Program-made: the position numbers and the translations under genes
In this document: positions 30,231-38,604 of the stretch, piece by piece
Numbering within the stretch: the first letter of the stretch is position 1
Layout: each line of letters begins with the position of its first letter
Notes under the pieces: generated by a model
The model's input: only the letters and a program-made list of their open reading frames with translations
Told to the model about the DNA's origin: nothing
The model's database searches: none
NCBI GenBank assembly: GCA_016218705.1
Contig: JACRDC010000065.1
Span: 1-39,038 of the forward strand
Direction: 5' to 3'
DNA length: 39,038 nucleotides
Origin: Desulfarculus sp.
GTDB taxonomy: Bacteria; Desulfobacterota; Desulfarculia; Desulfarculales; Desulfarculaceae

Positions 30231-32813
30231 CTATCCCTCGCCTTGCTGGATATCCAGGTTGTAGTTGCCGGCCATGAAGGCCTTGGCCAGCCAGTCCACC
30301 ATGCGCATGTCGTGCATAAGCATGTCCATCTGGCGGGTATAGAGCACCAGGCGGCCCACGGTGGCCAGCATCTCCATGGTGGGTGCCTGCTCGTACTTCT
30401 TGAGGAAGGCGCTGACCGCGTCCCCGGTGCGCTCCACCCTGAACCCCAGGTCGCCCAGGATGCGGCAGATCAGCTCGCCGCGCAGCACGCGCCGGTCCTC
30501 GGTGGCGGCCCCGCCCACGAAGCGGAAGGAGATGTAGTTGTCGTTTTGCTGGGGGCCGCAGAAGCTGTCCAGGGCCGCGAAGTGATAGCCCACCCGGGAG
30601 TTGAAATTGAGGTAGTCGCCGCTGATGATGGCGAAGGCCTTTTGCCCCATGTCGCGCACCTTGCCGTCACTGGGCGGGGTGAGCATGGAGGAGGCGAAGA
30701 CCGAGGCCAGGCCCCGCAGGCTCACCGGGCGTGGCCGGTCCCAGTGGATGGCCGGGTCCAAGAGGCCCTGCATGAAGGCCCGGCCGGGCACCGAGATCAC
30801 GTCCTCGGCCCACACCTCGGCGCCGGTGTCCTCGCCCAGGCCGCCGCCCAGGTCTATGATCCACAGCTCGAAGGGCAGCTTGTGCCCCATCTTCTTGGCC
30901 TGGTGGCTGGCGGCCTGGCCCATGCGGTCGCCCAAGACGAACATCTCGCGGAATGACTTCTCGTGCACGAAGCGGATGATGTCGTGGAAGGTGCTGCAAC
31001 GGGCCGGCGCGAAGCCCGGCGAGCGGGGGTCGGTGAGCGTGAGCGGGGTGATGAGCTGGGCGGCCCGAAACCAGGGCGGCTTGACCTTGACCCTGCGGGG
31101 CCGCTCGGCCTCGGCCGGCTCACTGCCCAAGAGGGCCTCCACGCGGCCGGCGTAGACGCGGCGGGCGCCGGCGTCCACGGTCACCACCTGGCCGCTCCTC
31201 AGGGTCTGCGTGGCCCCGGCACAGCCCACCAGGGCCGGCACCTCGAACTCCCGGGCCAGGGAGGCCATGTGGCCGGTGACGCCGCCCACGTCGGTGACCA
31301 CCGCCGCCGCCCGGTGCAGCACCGCCGCGAAGGCCGGCGAGGAGTGCCTGGTGACCAGTACCGCCCCCGAGGGGAAGTCCCCCAACTCCTCCTCTCCCTT
31401 GACCAGGTACACCGGCCCGCTGCCGGCCCCCGGTCTGGCTGTTTGGCCGCCCTCAAGCAGCGGAGGTCCGCCATGTGCCCCGTCCCCGTCAAGGCCAGTC
31501 TGGGGTTCCAACACCTGGAGGGGACGTGATTGCAGGATTATGAAGCGGCCGTCTTCGATCAAGGCCCACTCCACGTCCTGAGGGCGGCCAAATTCCTTTT
31601 CCAAGGACAGGCCCAGCCGGGCCAGTTCTTCCACCTGGCCGGGTTCCAGGGCCGGGGCCTGGGCCAATTCCGGCGGCACCTCCTCGCGCCGGCTGCCTTG
31701 GCCGCCGGGCACCACCCGCATGGCCTTGGCGCCCAGTTCGGACTTGACCAGGCGGGGGCTGGGCTGGCGGGCCACGGTGAAGACGTCGGGGGTGACCGTG
31801 CCGTCCACCAGGCCCAGGCCCAGGCCGTAGACCGCGCTGACCAACAGTGGCCCCACCTGGCCTCCCAGGGGGTCGCGGGTGTACATCACCCCGCTCACCA
31901 GCGGGTCCAGCATCTCCTGGGCCAGCACCGCCATCTCGGCGTCCTCGTTAAGAAGGCCGTTCTTGCTGCGGTAGACAAAGGCCTGTGGCGAGTAGAGGCT
32001 GGCCACCACCCTGCGGTAGGCGTTCAGGATGTCCTCGGGCCAGACCCCCAGCACGCTGGTGTACTGGCCGGCGAAGGAGGTGTCCGAGTCCTCGCCGATG
32101 GCGCTGGAGCGCAGGGACAGGCTGACCGTGCCCTCCAGGCGTTCGTAGAGGTCCTGGGCCGCCTCGCCGATGGCCATCTCCAGCTCGGGCGGCAGGGGGG
32201 CCTGCATGATCTTGTCTTGCAGTTGGCGGCTCATGCTCAGCAGGTTCTGGTAGGTGGCCTCCTCCAGGAGCATCACCGCCTGGCGCACCTGGCCGTCCAG
32301 GCCCGAGTGCTGCATGAAGCGGCGGTAGCTGTCGGTGGTGATGACAAAGCCGTCGCAGACCGGGTGGCCCGAACGGCCGATCTGGGCCATGTTGGCGGCC
32401 TTGGAGCCCACCAAATGCCCTTGGCCGCGGTCCACGGCCGACAGGGGCAGCACCAGCTCGCCCTCGCCATCGCCGGGGGCCAGCACGTCGTCTATCTGGT
32501 GGCGGATGAGGTCAAAGGCCGGCACCAGGCCCGGATAGCGGTCGCCGGAGAGCCGGGCCAGGTGGCGGATCATCTTGTAGACCTTGGAGGAGGCGGCGAT
32601 GTAGCGGCTGCGGATGAAGTCCAGGCCCACCGAGCCGCCCTCGGCGGCCCGGGTCTCCACCTCGGCGATGAGGGCTAGGACCTCGTTGTTGGCCCGCAGG
32701 AGGTACTTGAATTCGCGGAACTTGAGCTTAAGGTCCTGGAAGTCGCCCCGCTGGGGCTCAGGGCGCCCGTTGAGCAGGCGGCGCAGGGTCTGGCCCAGCC
32801 TCTTGACCACCAT
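30231..32813 (-). CDS. PEP-synthase-like protein with non-canonical C-terminus
   Basis: 860-residue protein related to phosphoenolpyruvate synthase / pyruvate phosphate dikinase. Residues 1-115 form a helical N-terminal region of unknown type. The PPDK_N ATP-grasp domain is at about 125-435 (LVGSKAANMAQI, SLRSSAIGEDSDTSFAGQY, VMYTRDPLGG, DVEWALIEDGRFIILQSRPL). The swivelling phosphohistidine domain is at about 480-570, with the predicted phospho-histidine H515 in GGVTGHMASLAREFEVPALVG. The C-terminal 290 residues (from about 575) do not look like the PEP/pyruvate-binding TIM barrel of true PEP synthases, so synthesis of PEP is doubtful. It may phosphorylate another substrate or protein, as rifampin phosphotransferase does with the same two modules. 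It sits in an operon between a small membrane protein and the sensor kinase. GGGAG is close to the ATG. Confidence 0.88.
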   Translation of the reverse strand: MVVKRLGQTLRRLLNGRPEPQRGDFQDLKLKFREFKYLLRANNEVLALIAEVETRAAEGGSVGLDFIRSRYIAASSKVYKMIRHLARLSGDRYPGLVPAFDLIRHQIDDVLAPGDGEGELVLPLSAVDRGQGHLVGSKAANMAQIGRSGHPVCDGFVITTDSYRRFMQHSGLDGQVRQAVMLLEEATYQNLLSMSRQLQDKIMQAPLPPELEMAIGEAAQDLYERLEGTVSLSLRSSAIGEDSDTSFAGQYTSVLGVWPEDILNAYRRVVASLYSPQAFVYRSKNGLLNEDAEMAVLAQEMLDPLVSGVMYTRDPLGGQVGPLLVSAVYGLGLGLVDGTVTPDVFTVARQPSPRLVKSELGAKAMRVVPGGQGSRREEVPPELAQAPALEPGQVEELARLGLSLEKEFGRPQDVEWALIEDGRFIILQSRPLQVLEPQTGLDGDGAHGGPPLLEGGQTARPGAGSGPVYLVKGEEELGDFPSGAVLVTRHSSPAFAAVLHRAAAVVTDVGGVTGHMASLAREFEVPALVGCAGATQTLRSGQVVTVDAGARRVYAGRVEALLGSEPAEAERPRRVKVKPPWFRAAQLITPLTLTDPRSPGFAPARCSTFHDIIRFVHEKSFREMFVLGDRMGQAASHQAKKMGHKLPFELWIIDLGGGLGEDTGAEVWAEDVISVPGRAFMQGLLDPAIHWDRPRPVSLRGLASVFASSMLTPPSDGKVRDMGQKAFAIISGDYLNFNSRVGYHFAALDSFCGPQQNDNYISFRFVGGAATEDRRVLRGELICRILGDLGFRVERTGDAVSAFLKKYEQAPTMEMLATVGRLVLYTRQMDMLMHDMRMVDWLAKAFMAGNYNLDIQQGEG

Positions 32814-32842
32814 TTTCTCCCTTGTTCAGGCAGGGGCCGGCT

Positions 32843-33082
32843 CTAACCCCGGGGACCCATGATGCCCACCGGCCGGTAGAGTTCGCCGCTCAAGGGCGGG
32901 GACCAGCGCCTGACCGCCAGGCGGGCGCCCACCACCGTGGCCAGGGCCAGGGGCACGAAGGCCATGCTGAAGGTCCAGGCCACGGAAACCGGGTCGTCAT
33001 GGGAGAGCCATATGGCGAAAATCATCTCGGCCAGCAAAAGGACGTCCATGATTATTATGATAATGGTCCTGCTCTTGTCCAT
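32843..33082 (-). CDS. Small two-helix membrane protein
   Basis: 79 residues, unrecognised family. Two hydrophobic segments at about 7-26 (IIIIIMDVLLLAEMIFAIWL) and about 34-55, with a basic C-terminal tail (RRW). The gene is in line with the operon, 29 nt before the PEP-synthase-like gene. The ribosome-binding site is weak and a strong hairpin (33104-33131) lies just upstream, so translation may be modulated. Its conserved place between TauE-type and PEP-synthase-like genes would support it as a real gene, but I cannot check this. Confidence 0.7.
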   Translation of the reverse strand: MDKSRTIIIIIMDVLLLAEMIFAIWLSHDDPVSVAWTFSMAFVPLALATVVGARLAVRRWSPPLSGELYRPVGIMGPRG

Positions 33083-33103
33083 GGCCGTTCTTTCTTTTTT
33101 AGC

Positions 33104-33131
33104 GCCCCGGGGTCCCCATGGACCCCGGGGC
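33104..33131 (-). other. 12-bp perfect hairpin inside the operon
   Basis: GCCCCGGGGTCC (33104-33115) pairs perfectly with 33120-33131. It lies between the secreted small protein gene and the two-helix membrane protein gene. On the transcribed minus strand it is followed by an A-run, not a U-run, so it is not a terminator for this operon. It may be an RNA-processing or mRNA-stability element separating the abundant permease part from the kinase part. Confidence 0.5.
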
Positions 33132-33150
33132 GGATGGAGGGAGGTGGAGG

Positions 33151-33486
33151 CTACTTGGACTTGCGCAGGTCCTGCTTGGTCACGTTCATGACCTTGGTGG
33201 CCACGTACTTGTCGCCGGCCATGTCGTAGGACACGCGCATCTTGTCGCCGGGGGAGGCCGGGGCGCCGACCTTGGCCTTGCTCAGATCGAAGGTGACCTC
33301 CTTGAGGTTCTTGTCAACCTTGTTGAGGTTGGCCTCGTCGTTCTTGAGCACCAGTATCTTCTTGGCTTCGTCGTATGACACGGCCGAGCCCTGGAAGACC
33401 TGGCCACCGGCCAGGGCCGCCCCGGCCGAGAAGACCACCAAGAGGCAGGCCGCCAGCAGGATGGGAAGCATCCGGTTCTTTCTCAT
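33151..33486 (-). CDS. Small secreted protein of unknown function
   Basis: 111-residue precursor with a clear signal peptide (about 1-26, MRKNRM, hydrophobic core, AALA before GGQVFQG). The mature part of about 85 residues is lysine- and aspartate-rich and shows alternating beta-strand character (VSYDEAKKILVLKND, KEVTFDLSKAKVG, GDKMRVSYDMAGDKYVATKV). This suggests a small periplasmic beta-barrel (OB-like), which is an inference. No cysteines or heme motifs. It lies 19 nt downstream of the TauE/SafE gene, so it is probably part of the same transport unit. No name is assigned. Confidence 0.8.
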   Translation of the reverse strand: MRKNRMLPILLAACLLVVFSAGAALAGGQVFQGSAVSYDEAKKILVLKNDEANLNKVDKNLKEVTFDLSKAKVGAPASPGDKMRVSYDMAGDKYVATKVMNVTKQDLRKSK

Positions 33487-33505
33487 TGGGCGATCTCCTT
33501 AGGCT

Positions 33506-34543
33506 CTAGTGGGCCGCGGCCTGGGCGCCGCCGGCCTTCTTTTCACGGACCTCGTTGATGGCGCCCGAGACCATGATCTTGATGATGTAGAGGCTGATGA
33601 CGCCGATGGAGGTGAGCACCACCACGGCCGCCAGGTCGTTGAACTTGAACTCCTTGAGCACCACCGAGACCAGGCAGCAGAGCACGGCGCAGCCGAAGAG
33701 GATGCGGATGCCGTAGCCCTTGGCGTACTTGGTGGCCACCACGCCGATCTGGGCGCCGATGGCCGCGCCGGTGAGCATCACGAAGACGGCCACCATCTCG
33801 ATGCGGCCCTTGAGGCTGTAGGTAAAGGCGCCGTACAGGCCCGAGATCATGACCTCGAACAGGTCGGTGCCCACGGCCACGTGGGTGGGGGCGCCGATGA
33901 GGTAGACCAGGGCGGGCATGCGGATCAGACCGCCGCCGATGCCCAGGAAGCCGGCCAGGATGCCCGTGAAGAAGGCCACGATCATGGGCAGCCACATGGA
34001 GCAGGTGATGCCGGCCTCCTTGAACTCCATCATGGGCGGTATCTTGATCTTATGCAGGGCCGGCGCCCAGTTGATGCCGCCCTTGCTTTCCCCGCCGGTC
34101 TGCGCGGCCTGCTTGTCGGCCTTGACCGCCTTGGCGTAGTCATAAAACACCAGCCAGGCGATGAGCGCCAAGAGCACCACGTAGACCCAGCGCACCACCG
34201 GGCCCACCTGGCCGATGCGCTCCAGCCACATGATGAGCTGGGCCCCCACCTCGATGCCGAGCATGGTGCCGATAATCATGGCGATGCCCAGCTTGTAATC
34301 CACGTTGCCGAACTTGGCGTGGCGCATGGTGGAGATCATGGACTTGCCGGCCATGTGGGCGATGTCGGTGCCGATGGCGAACGCCATGGGGAAGCCCAGG
34401 ATGTTGAGGCCGGGGGTGACCATCCAGGCGCCGCCCATGCCGAAGAACCCGCCGATGCAGCCCACCGAGAACCCGATCAGCACCAGGCCGGGCCACAGAA
34501 TGTCCACGCCCGAGATGGGCATGTGCATGTACATCCATTCCAT
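33506..34543 (-). CDS. TauE/SafE-family anion permease
   Basis: 345-residue inner-membrane protein of the sulfite exporter TauE/SafE family. Two repeats of the family signature are visible: GFSVGCIGGFFGMGGAWMVTP near 24-44 and FFTGILAGFLGIGGGLIRMP near 192-211. About eight to nine membrane segments are separated by a cytoplasmic loop of about 45 residues (YAKAVKADKQAAQTGGESKGG). Members move sulfite, sulfoacetate, thiosulfate or related sulfur/organic anions. In a sulfate-reducing-type bacterium a sulfur-anion role is attractive, but the substrate cannot be read here. Its neighbours are a small membrane protein upstream and a secreted protein downstream. Confidence 0.92.
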   Translation of the reverse strand: MEWMYMHMPISGVDILWPGLVLIGFSVGCIGGFFGMGGAWMVTPGLNILGFPMAFAIGTDIAHMAGKSMISTMRHAKFGNVDYKLGIAMIIGTMLGIEVGAQLIMWLERIGQVGPVVRWVYVVLLALIAWLVFYDYAKAVKADKQAAQTGGESKGGINWAPALHKIKIPPMMEFKEAGITCSMWLPMIVAFFTGILAGFLGIGGGLIRMPALVYLIGAPTHVAVGTDLFEVMISGLYGAFTYSLKGRIEMVAVFVMLTGAAIGAQIGVVATKYAKGYGIRILFGCAVLCCLVSVVLKEFKFNDLAAVVVLTSIGVISLYIIKIMVSGAINEVREKKAGGAQAAAH

Positions 34544-34580
34544 AGTCTGTGCTCCTTAACTGTTGGGGCCCTGTTAAGGC

Positions 34581-34877
34581 CTAGTGCTCGACGATGCTGC
34601 GCTTGGTCAGGTCAATGCCGGTGCGCTTCATGATGAAGTCCATCACCACGCCAAGCACCGCTCCGCAGGCCGTGGTCAGAACCACCGCCCAAACCGCGAA
34701 CACCGTGATGTTGTCGTTGTACAACTCCGAGAAATAGAAATTGGCCCCCGCCAGTTGACGGGTGTCGGCCACCACCACGATGTCGGTGGCCCCGCCGCCG
34801 CCAGCCGCCCAGGCCAAGCTGGGCAACAGGGTCAGGACCGCCAGCAGGCCGCCCCTCCACATCCAATGCCTGAACAT
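34581..34877 (-). CDS. Small membrane protein at the head of the TauE/SafE operon
   Basis: 98 residues from the ATG at 34877. An ATG 15 nt earlier is in frame but overlaps the GGAGGGAAGG ribosome-binding site of this start, so 34877 is preferred. The protein has a signal-like hydrophobic N-terminus (about 8-25, GGLLAVLTLLPSLAWA), a short periplasmic stretch and one further membrane segment (about 57-80, ITVFAVWAVVLTTACGAVLG). It ends with a basic tail. The family is not recognised. It is 37 nt upstream of the TauE/SafE gene and may be an accessory subunit of the permease. Confidence 0.75.
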   Translation of the reverse strand: MFRHWMWRGGLLAVLTLLPSLAWAAGGGGATDIVVVADTRQLAGANFYFSELYNDNITVFAVWAVVLTTACGAVLGVVMDFIMKRTGIDLTKRSIVEH

Positions 34878-34928
34878 AATCCTTCCCTCCATAACTGTTA
34901 GTTGACGCCGTTAGGGTTGAAATGGGCT

Positions 34929-34979
34929 GCGCCCGCCGGGCAAACACCGCCTTTGTGGCGAGTTTTGCCGGGCGGGCGC
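34929..34979 (-). other. Long hairpin in the leader of the TauE/SafE operon
   Basis: Outer arms 34929-34945 and 34963-34979 pair at 15 of 17 positions, with an inner CGCC/GGCG stem. The arms combine GCGCCCGCC with GGGCAAA, similar in style to hairpin B of the 161-bp elements (GGCCGGGCAAAA). It lies about 50 nt upstream of the first ATG of the operon and could affect mRNA stability or translation. Confidence 0.5.
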
Positions 34980-35319
34980 CCGTTGTCGTGGCCTGACGCG
35001 CCAGGGCCTGGCTGGCCGCGTTCCGGTTGACAGGCACGGCCAGGCCCCTGTTGGCGGACCTCTTGACCTTCTTGCCTAGCGCGCTGTGGACTCATGGGCC
35101 TTTTGTCCTCCTCTGCCATTCTTGAGTAATAATTTATTTGAGTTGGCCAATCGTGGGAATAGAACGAAGGCCCCTATTGGGGCCGGGATAAATCTCAATT
35201 TGCGGGGGGCGGCCCCCCAGGCCCAGCTAGGGGAAATCCCCCATTATTTGTCTGGCCAAAGACCGCCGCCCAGACCCGGCACAAGGTTCAGGCCGGACCC
35301 TAAGCGTTAACACATTAAT

Positions 35320-35348
35320 ATTATTGTATATATGTACACGGCCCCCAA
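35320..35348 (-). promoter_or_regulatory. Candidate promoter of the TauE/SafE operon
   Basis: On the minus strand TTGGGG (35343-35348), 17-bp spacer, AATAAT (35320-35325, five of six matches). It would give a leader of more than 400 nt containing all the hairpins described. The -35 match is poor. Confidence 0.3.
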
Positions 35349-35604
35349 CCGGGCGGCAGCAGCCTCAAATGGGGCTTGGGGAGTTTACACCAGGCCCATG
35401 GGGAGATGGGCCTCCCCCACGGACCGCGGGGTGCCCGCTCCCGGACGCCAGGGTCCAGGCCGGGCGCTTATCCAGACAACTGGTGATAATTACTTAGCTA
35501 AAGGTCTTTCAGGCCCCGGCGGCCGGCGGTATTGGCCCTGGGCCAAGGCCTGGTGTTGGCTATCCGGTAAAAATTAAGGCGTGGCGTCGGATGGGGCGGT
35601 TGCT

Positions 35605-37314
35605 TCAGGCCTGGGCGGCCGGGGCCGTGGGCGGCGCCTCCGGGCTGGCCGGCAGATGTACCCAGAAGGTGGTTCCCTGGCCGGGGGTGCTTTGCACCTC
35701 GATACGGCCGGAGAGCTTGTCCACGATGCCGTAGCAGATGGATAGGCCCAGGCCCGTGCCCTTGCCCACCGGCTTGGTGGTAAAGAAGGGATCGAAGATG
35801 CGCGGCAGCACCGCCGGGGGTATTCCGAGACCATTGTCGGCCACGGCCAGGACGATCCCTCCTCCCGGTTCGCCGCGGGTGCTCACGGTTATTTCGCCCC
35901 CGCTTTTCTCCATGGCGTCTATGGCGTTGTTGACCAGGTTGATGAGCACCTGCTGCAACTCGGCCGGCGAGGCCGCCAACAGGGGCAGGCCAGGCTCCAA
36001 CTGCTGGCTTAGGGTGACGTTGGCGTAGCTGGCCGGCCTCTCCAGGAGGGCCAGCACCTCCACCACCAGGTCGTTGACCTGGATGGGCTGGCTGGGGGCG
36101 TCGGTGCGGCGGGCGAAACCCAAGAGCTTGTGGGTGATGTCCTTGCAGCGCCGGCCCTGGGTCTGTATCTGGCGCAAGGCCCGCTCGTACTCCTTGCGGT
36201 TTTCGGTCTGCTCGAAGATGCCGCGGTCCTCCTCCATGAGGTCCTGCATCCAGCCGGCTTCCTCCACCATGATGGCCACGGGGTTGTTGATCTCGTGGGC
36301 CACGCCGGCGGCCAGCTCGCCCAGGGAGGCCAGCTTGCCCGACTGGATGATCTGCTCGCCCAGGAGCTCTTTCTCGCGGTTGGTGTCGGAGATGCGCCCC
36401 ACCAGCCGGCGGGTGAAGAACCAGGTGATGGCGATGACCACCACTCCGCCCAGCGCGCCGATGGCCAGCCCCAGGCGGCGGGCCTGGTACAGGGGCTGGA
36501 AGGCGTCGCTGGTGTCCTGCTGGCAGACCAACAGCCAGTCGCCCTTCTTGAGCCAGGCCTTGGCCAGGACCACGGCGTGGCCGTGGCGGCTGACGTCCTC
36601 CAGCACGCGCACCCCGGGGAAGTGGCTGGGCATGGGCAGGTCCCAGGCCGAGAGCAACTGGCCGTGGCTGCGCGAGCGGGTCTGGTAGAGTCCCTGGCGG
36701 TTGACGATGAAGGCCTGGCCGGTGCTGCCCAGGCGCACGCCCTCCACCAGGGTGCTGAAGCGGGCCGAATCTATGGTGGCCCTGAGCACATAGGCCCGCT
36801 CCTGGTGCATGAGCTTGACCGCCACGATGAAGTGGGGGACCTCGCGCTGGCCCTTGAACACATCGCTGACGTGGCCGCCGTCGGCCAGCACCTGCCGGAA
36901 CCAGGGGGCCTCTGAGTAGTCGGCCTGGCCCGGGCTATAAGGGCCGGCGTAGGCCAGGTGGCGGCCGGTTTGGTCTAAAAGGCCCAGGTCCACGAAGGCG
37001 CCGTAGACCTGCCGCAAGGAGCCCAGCACCTGCTCCAGGTGCCGGGGTTGGGCCAGTTGCTCCACGCCAAAGAGATTGGCGGCGCTTTGCAGGTTGGCCA
37101 GGCGCTCGGCCAGGAACTCCTCGATGTTGCGCTGGTGGGACTCCACCACGTTGGCCAGGGTGGCGATGACCTGGGCGCGGATGGTGGCGCTGTAGGAGGT
37201 ATAGAAGATGACGAAGGTCAGGGCATAGGGGATGAAGGCCACCGTGACGATGGCCAGGGCGATCTTGCGCCCCAAGAGCCGGTAGTAGCGGTCCATGTAG
37301 GACACGGAGGACAC
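35605..37314 (-). CDS. Double-Cache sensor histidine kinase (second paralogue)
   Basis: 569 residues. Membrane segments at about 18-40 and 281-301 enclose a double-Cache sensor ([60 protein letters not shown]) clearly paralogous to the kinase at 28576-30228. HisKA H340 is in [12 protein letters not shown]. HATPase_c motifs [16 protein letters not shown] and [11 protein letters not shown] are present. The start is uncertain: GTG at 37314 or ATG at 37296, neither with a strong ribosome-binding site. No response regulator gene is adjacent, so it may share the receiver-only regulator at 28149-28565 or signal elsewhere. Confidence 0.93.
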   Translation of the reverse strand: MSSVSYMDRYYRLLGRKIALAIVTVAFIPYALTFVIFYTSYSATIRAQVIATLANVVESHQRNIEEFLAERLANLQSAANLFGVEQLAQPRHLEQVLGSLRQVYGAFVDLGLLDQTGRHLAYAGPYSPGQADYSEAPWFRQVLADGGHVSDVFKGQREVPHFIVAVKLMHQERAYVLRATIDSARFSTLVEGVRLGSTGQAFIVNRQGLYQTRSRSHGQLLSAWDLPMPSHFPGVRVLEDVSRHGHAVVLAKAWLKKGDWLLVCQQDTSDAFQPLYQARRLGLAIGALGGVVVIAITWFFTRRLVGRISDTNREKELLGEQIIQSGKLASLGELAAGVAHEINNPVAIMVEEAGWMQDLMEEDRGIFEQTENRKEYERALRQIQTQGRRCKDITHKLLGFARRTDAPSQPIQVNDLVVEVLALLERPASYANVTLSQQLEPGLPLLAASPAELQQVLINLVNNAIDAMEKSGGEITVSTRGEPGGGIVLAVADNGLGIPPAVLPRIFDPFFTTKPVGKGTGLGLSICYGIVDKLSGRIEVQSTPGQGTTFWVHLPASPEAPPTAPAAQA

Positions 37315-37365
37315 GGGCGATGCTGACTCCCGCCGCCAAACGAATATGGCCCAGGCCGTGTCCTA

Positions 37366-37393
37366 GTTATAAATCAATATCCCAAGCCGGCAA
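37366..37393 (-). promoter_or_regulatory. Candidate promoter of the second sensor kinase
   Basis: On the minus strand TTGCCG (37388-37393), 16-bp spacer, TATAAC (37366-37371, five of six matches), about 50 bp upstream of the kinase start. Confidence 0.4.
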
Positions 37394-37433
37394 AGCCAAT
37401 TGTGCGCGCCGCCAGGCGGCCTCCCAGCCGCGC

Positions 37434-37465
37434 GGCCGCGCCGGCGGCTGGCCGCTGGCGCGGCC
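37434..37465 (-). terminator. Hairpin directly after the decarboxylase beta-subunit gene
   Basis: GGCCGCGCC (37434-37442) and GCGG (37444-37447) pair with CCGC (37452-37455) and GGCGCGGCC (37457-37465). The hairpin begins at the stop codon of the beta-subunit gene. No U-tract follows. Confidence 0.4.
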
Positions 37466-38604
37466 TAGCCCATGCCCAGGCCCTGCAACAGCGAGAGCAT
37501 GATGCCCGCGGCCATCACCGAGCCGATCTGACCACCGGTGTTGGCGCCCATGGCATGCATCAAGAGGTAGGAGCGCTTGTTGTACTTCATGCCCTCCACC
37601 TGGGCCACGCGGGCGGCCATGGGATAGGCCGAGATGCCCGCCGCGCCGATGAGGGGATTGATGGCCCCCCGGGAAAGCAGGCACATGAGCTTGCCGAACA
37701 ACAGGCCCATCACCGTGTCCAGGATGATGGCCACCATGCCCAGGGCCAGCACCAAGAGGGTGGCCGGGCGCAGGAACTGGTCGGCCTGCATGGTGGCGCC
37801 GATGGAGATGCCCAAGAGCAGGGTGACCACGTTGGGTATCTCGTTCTCGGCCGAGGCCGCCAGGCGGCCCACCACCCCCGACTCGCGCAGGAGGTTGCCC
37901 AGCATTATCATGCCCATCAGGGGGGCGCCCTTGGGCGCGATCAGGCAGGTGACCACCGTGACCACCACCGGGAAGAGCACCCGCACCGGCCGGCTGACCG
38001 ATTCCTTGCTGGCCTTCATGACGATGGCCCGTTCGCGCTTGGTGGTCAGCAGGCGCATGATGGGCGGCTGCAGCAGGGGCACCAGGGACATGTAGGAGTA
38101 GGCCGCCACCGACACCGGCCCCAGCAGGTGGGGGGCGTACTTGCTGGTGACGTAGATGGCCGTGGGGCCGTCGCAGGCGCCTATGACGCCCACGGCCACG
38201 GCCTCCAACTGGGTGAAGCCCAGGGCCAGGGCCAGGGCCAGGGTCAGGAAGATGCCGAACTGGCCGGCGGCGCCCAGGAGCAGGATGCCGGGCCGGTGCA
38301 AGAGCGGCCCGAAATCGGTCATGGCCCCGATGCCCACGAAGATCAGGCAGGGGAAGACCTCGGTGAGCACGCCGTGGTCGTAGAAGAAGCGCAAAAGCCC
38401 TTCATGCTCCATCAGGCCGGTGAGCGGCAGGTTGACCAACACCGCCCCAAAGCCGATGGGCAGGAGCAACAGCGGCTCGTAGCCCTTGGCGATGCCCAAA
38501 TAGAGCAGGCCCCCGCCGGCCAGGATCATCACCACCTGGCCCAGGGTCAGGGCCATGAAGCCGCTGAGCAGGAAGGAGCTGGCATTGAGCAATAGATCGG
38601 TCAT
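37465..38604 (-). CDS. Na+-translocating decarboxylase beta subunit (OadB/GcdB/MmdB type)
   Basis: Membrane subunit of a biotin-dependent sodium-pump decarboxylase; it couples decarboxylation of carboxybiotin to Na+ export. 379 residues from the ATG at 38604; the open frame further upstream is the gamma-subunit region read in another frame. Many membrane segments. Key motif GACDGPTAIYVTSKYAPHLL (142-161) contains the essential aspartate D145. SYMSLVPLLQPPIMRLLTTK follows as in known OadB proteins. The conserved C-terminal repeat GISAYPMAARV and HAMGANTGGQIGSVMAAG is also present. It overlaps the upstream gamma-like gene by the ATGA motif. The alpha (carboxyltransferase) and biotin-carrier subunits are not in the window, so substrate (oxaloacetate, methylmalonyl-CoA or glutaconyl-CoA) is open. 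Confidence 0.93.
   Translation of the reverse strand: MTDLLLNASSFLLSGFMALTLGQVVMILAGGGLLYLGIAKGYEPLLLLPIGFGAVLVNLPLTGLMEHEGLLRFFYDHGVLTEVFPCLIFVGIGAMTDFGPLLHRPGILLLGAAGQFGIFLTLALALALGFTQLEAVAVGVIGACDGPTAIYVTSKYAPHLLGPVSVAAYSYMSLVPLLQPPIMRLLTTKRERAIVMKASKESVSRPVRVLFPVVVTVVTCLIAPKGAPLMGMIMLGNLLRESGVVGRLAASAENEIPNVVTLLLGISIGATMQADQFLRPATLLVLALGMVAIILDTVMGLLFGKLMCLLSRGAINPLIGAAGISAYPMAARVAQVEGMKYNKRSYLLMHAMGANTGGQIGSVMAAGIMLSLLQGLGMG

Larger units (their letters stand above)
34878..35604. other. Long leader and intergenic region upstream of the TauE/SafE operon
   Basis: 727 bp with no well-supported gene. It holds a long hairpin (34929-34979), three short GC hairpins in a row (35169-35184, 35204-35218 and 35230-35241), an AT-rich patch with a candidate minus-strand promoter (35320-35348) and a featureless GC-rich part (35349-35604). 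A minus-strand open frame at 34898-35119 starts MAEEDKRPMS, but its composition (rich in G, P, R, Q) looks non-coding. Confidence 0.5.

Noticed and set aside
34898-35119. 73-codon minus-strand frame in the TauE/SafE operon leader
   Set aside because: GAGGAGG lies before an internal ATG, but the translation is rich in G, P, Q and R without structure, and the hairpin at 34929-34979 falls inside it. Kept as unsupported.
35332-35577. 81-codon plus-strand frame in the gap before the second kinase
   Set aside because: No ribosome-binding site, low-complexity translation, no family resemblance.
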